Positions 62,411 through 64,000 of a stretch of DNA of 64,000 nt are shown here, piece by piece; within the stretch, counting starts at the first letter, position 1, and each line of letters starts with the position of its first letter. The stretch is from assembly GCA_016869715.1 (NCBI GenBank), contig VGDM01000002.1:62001-126000 (forward strand), in the 5' to 3' direction. The translations under genes were made by a program, and so were the position numbers. The notes beneath the pieces were generated by a model. It made no database searches and had not been told where the DNA came from. It saw only the letters and a list, made by a program, of their open reading frames with translations. This DNA is from Alphaproteobacteria bacterium. GTDB lineage: Bacteria; Pseudomonadota; Alphaproteobacteria; Acetobacterales; Acetobacteraceae.

Positions 62411-63385
62411 CTAATCTATCGTGATACCGGCGGCGCGGATCACCGCGCCCAATTCTTCCACCTCTCGCCGCGCCAGCCTATCCAATTCAGCCAGGGTCAT
62501 GGCTTTGGTGGTGGCCCCGCCTGCCTGCGCCCTTTCGCGCACGGCAGCCTGTTCGGCAGCGGCATTTATCACCGCATTCAGCCTTTCCTGAATGGGCTTC
62601 GGTGTCGCCGCCGGCACGGCAAAGCCGAACCAGGCATCGAGCGTGAGGCCCGGCAGCCCCGCTTCTGCCGTGGTCGGCACATCGGGCAGGCCGGCCGCGC
62701 GCTCAGCGCTCGCAATCGCTAGCGCCTTGACCCGCCCGCCCTGCACCAGTGCAATCGCGGAAGATGGCGTGGTGATGAACAATTCAACGCGACCGCCCGC
62801 GACATCCTGCAAGGCGGGTGCGGCGCCGCGATAGGACACATGCACCATCTCGGCGCCGATGGCGCGGCTGAACAGCACGCCGCCCACATGCTGGATCGAA
62901 CCATTGCCGGACGATGCGTAATTCAGCTTGCCCGGATTGGCCCGCGCATGGGCGATGAATTCCTGGAGATTATTCGCAAGCACCGTGGGTGCCACAATGA
63001 TCGCATGCGGCGCCATGGTCGCCATGCCCACCAAAGCGAGGTCCTTGATGGGATCCCAGGTCAGGTTCTTCATCATCGCCGGATTGCCAGCGTGATAGCC
63101 ATTATACTGCAGCAGGATCGAATGCCCATCCGGCGTTGACCGCGCCACGGCATTGATGGCCAGGTTACCATTAGCCCCAGGACGGTTTTCGACCACCACC
63201 GGCTGGCCGAGCCCTTGGCTCATCGCTTCCTGAAACAGGCGCGCGGCGAAATCCGTCCCACCACCCGGCGGATTGGGTACCACCACCGTGATCGGCCGGT
63301 TCGGAAAGGCAGGCTGTGCCTTCAGGCTGGCGGGCGCGGCGAGCAGGCTGCTGGCGGCCAAAAGGCTGCGGCGATTGAGGCGCAT
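62411..63385 (-). CDS. Bug-family (TctC-type) periplasmic solute receptor
   Basis: The 324-residue receptor has a signal peptide (RRSLLAASSLLAAPASLKAQ) and the motifs ITVVVPNPPGGGTDFAARLF, VVVENRPGANGNLAINAVAR and MVHVSYRGAAPALQDVAGG. GGAG precedes the ATG at 63385; the longer upstream frame overlaps the divergent Bug gene and is rejected. It faces the other Bug gene head-to-head with about 130 bases between. Confidence 0.93.
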   Translation of the reverse strand: MRLNRRSLLAASSLLAAPASLKAQPAFPNRPITVVVPNPPGGGTDFAARLFQEAMSQGLGQPVVVENRPGANGNLAINAVARSTPDGHSILLQYNGYHAGNPAMMKNLTWDPIKDLALVGMATMAPHAIIVAPTVLANNLQEFIAHARANPGKLNYASSGNGSIQHVGGVLFSRAIGAEMVHVSYRGAAPALQDVAGGRVELFITTPSSAIALVQGGRVKALAIASAERAAGLPDVPTTAEAGLPGLTLDAWFGFAVPAATPKPIQERLNAVINAAAEQAAVRERAQAGGATTKAMTLAELDRLARREVEELGAVIRAAGITID

Positions 63386-63514
63386 GGGGTTTTCTCCAAA
63401 ACAGGGTTGTTTTGAACTTAGGGTAGCACCTGCGACGCCCGGATGAAATCGCGGCCCTTGGTTGCGCGCCGGCGACACTTTGGCAACATACGGGAAATCA
63501 GAAAGGAAATGCCG

Positions 63515-64000
63515 ATGACCCCCATATCCTCCCGCCGTCATGTATTTGCGCTTGCCGCCAGCAGCGCGCTCGCGCCCGCCGCTTTTGCCCAAGGGGCCTT
63601 TCCTGATCGCGCGGTGAATGTGATTGTGCCCTTCGCCCCCGGCGGTACGCCCGATATCGCGGCCCGGCTGATGGCGCCGAAAATGGCGGAATTGCTCGGT
63701 CAGCCCGTGACCATTGAGAACCGCGCTGGCGCCGGGGCCACCATCGGCACCCGCGCGGTGGTGCAGGCGCGGCCCGATGGGCATACGATTTTGATGGGTT
63801 CAATCTCCTTCCTGACGGCGCCGCTCACGGCTGATCCCATGCCCTATGATCCGGTGGCGCAGCTGCGCGTCATCAGCCTGATTTCCACCTCGCCCTATGT
63901 GCTGATTGTGCGCGCCGATAGCCCGGCCCGCGATATCGCGGGCTTCCATGCCTGGACGCGGGAGCGTGGGAATAAGTTGAATTACGGTTCTGCGGGCAGT
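63515..64000 (+). CDS. Bug-family (TctC-type) periplasmic solute receptor, N-terminal part (runs off window)
   Basis: The 162 codons present start MTPISSRRHVFALAASSALA and continue NVIVPFAPGGTPDIAARLMA and TIENRAGAGATIGTRAVVQA, with PYDPVAQLRVISLISTSPYV near the edge. These are the standard Bug motifs. AAAGGA lies at a good distance before ATG 63515; an in-frame ATG at 63509 is too close to it. It diverges from the neighbouring Bug gene. Confidence 0.92.
   Translation, partial: MTPISSRRHVFALAASSALAPAAFAQGAFPDRAVNVIVPFAPGGTPDIAARLMAPKMAELLGQPVTIENRAGAGATIGTRAVVQARPDGHTILMGSISFLTAPLTADPMPYDPVAQLRVISLISTSPYVLIVRADSPARDIAGFHAWTRERGNKLNYGSAGS

Overview
The window is GC-rich, densely packed bacterial DNA. 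Gene content and order fit an alphaproteobacterium, most likely Acetobacteraceae (Roseomonas-like): leuA followed by mreB-mreC-mreD-mrdA-rodA, a PopZ-type polar protein next to a TolC-family gene and valS, a bdhA-patatin pair, and many orphan Bug-type (TctC) solute receptors. The family assignment is inference from gene content; no rRNA gene is present.

Layout. 1-2.5 kb: a lytic transglycosylase cut by the window edge, a peroxiredoxin, a glutathione transferase and tRNA-Ser. 2.5-2.94 kb: an insertion-sequence remnant abutting the tRNA, followed by large inverted repeats. 2.94-10.4 kb: a leucine-rich leader peptide, leuA, and the cell-shape cluster. 10.4-16 kb: a wrecked metal ATPase with a hemerythrin tail, a VIT1-type metal transporter with a terminator, remnants of a hydantoinase and of a homoserine-acetyltransferase-like hydrolase, an intact M20 amidohydrolase, and a ModA-like receptor. 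16-29.7 kb: a class II aldolase with an EamA transporter, RlmI (frameshifted), a DUF3293 protein, an MFS carrier, a Tam remnant, patatin and bdhA, serA, urate hydroxylase with hydroxyisourate hydrolase, a C26 glutamine-amidotransferase-like enzyme coupled to RluB and RsmD, then a Bug receptor with a dienelactone hydrolase. 29.7-33 kb: repeats, an EamA transporter with a HpcH-type aldolase, a broken DJ-1/PfpI gene, tRNA-Asn and tRNA-Cys. 33-45.8 kb: pcm, tolC, broken popZ, a frameshifted Bug gene, valS, ilvD, two small exported proteins, a Bug gene and a lone CoxL-like molybdenum hydroxylase subunit. 45.8-48.5 kb: a tightly overlapping minus-strand unit of hydantoinase, a 94-residue unknown and a G3E GTPase. 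48.5-57.8 kb: a SlyB-like lipoprotein, then a minus-strand cluster of a dimethylformamidase-like protein, a five-gene peptide-type ABC importer and an aspartoacylase-family enzyme. 57.9-64 kb: a class II aldolase, a broken Bug gene, tRNA-Gln, ispE coupled to a TPR lipoprotein, and two divergent Bug genes.

How it works together. Housekeeping blocks (cell wall elongation, leucine/isoleucine/valine and serine synthesis, tRNA charging, rRNA modification, isoprenoids) alternate with accessory islands devoted to uptake and hydrolysis of small organic acids, amides, hydantoins and purines. Many of these islands pair a periplasmic receptor or exporter with an aldolase or hydrolase.

Ten loci are broken by a mix of frameshifts, in-frame stop codons and large deletions. 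The mix argues for real gene decay in this lineage, although single-base frameshifts (for example in rlmI and in the C8 tract of popZ) could also be sequencing errors. The observations I rate highest are the hydantoinase / small protein / G3E GTPase unit, the dimethylformamidase-like enzyme with its dedicated importer, and the leuA leader peptide.
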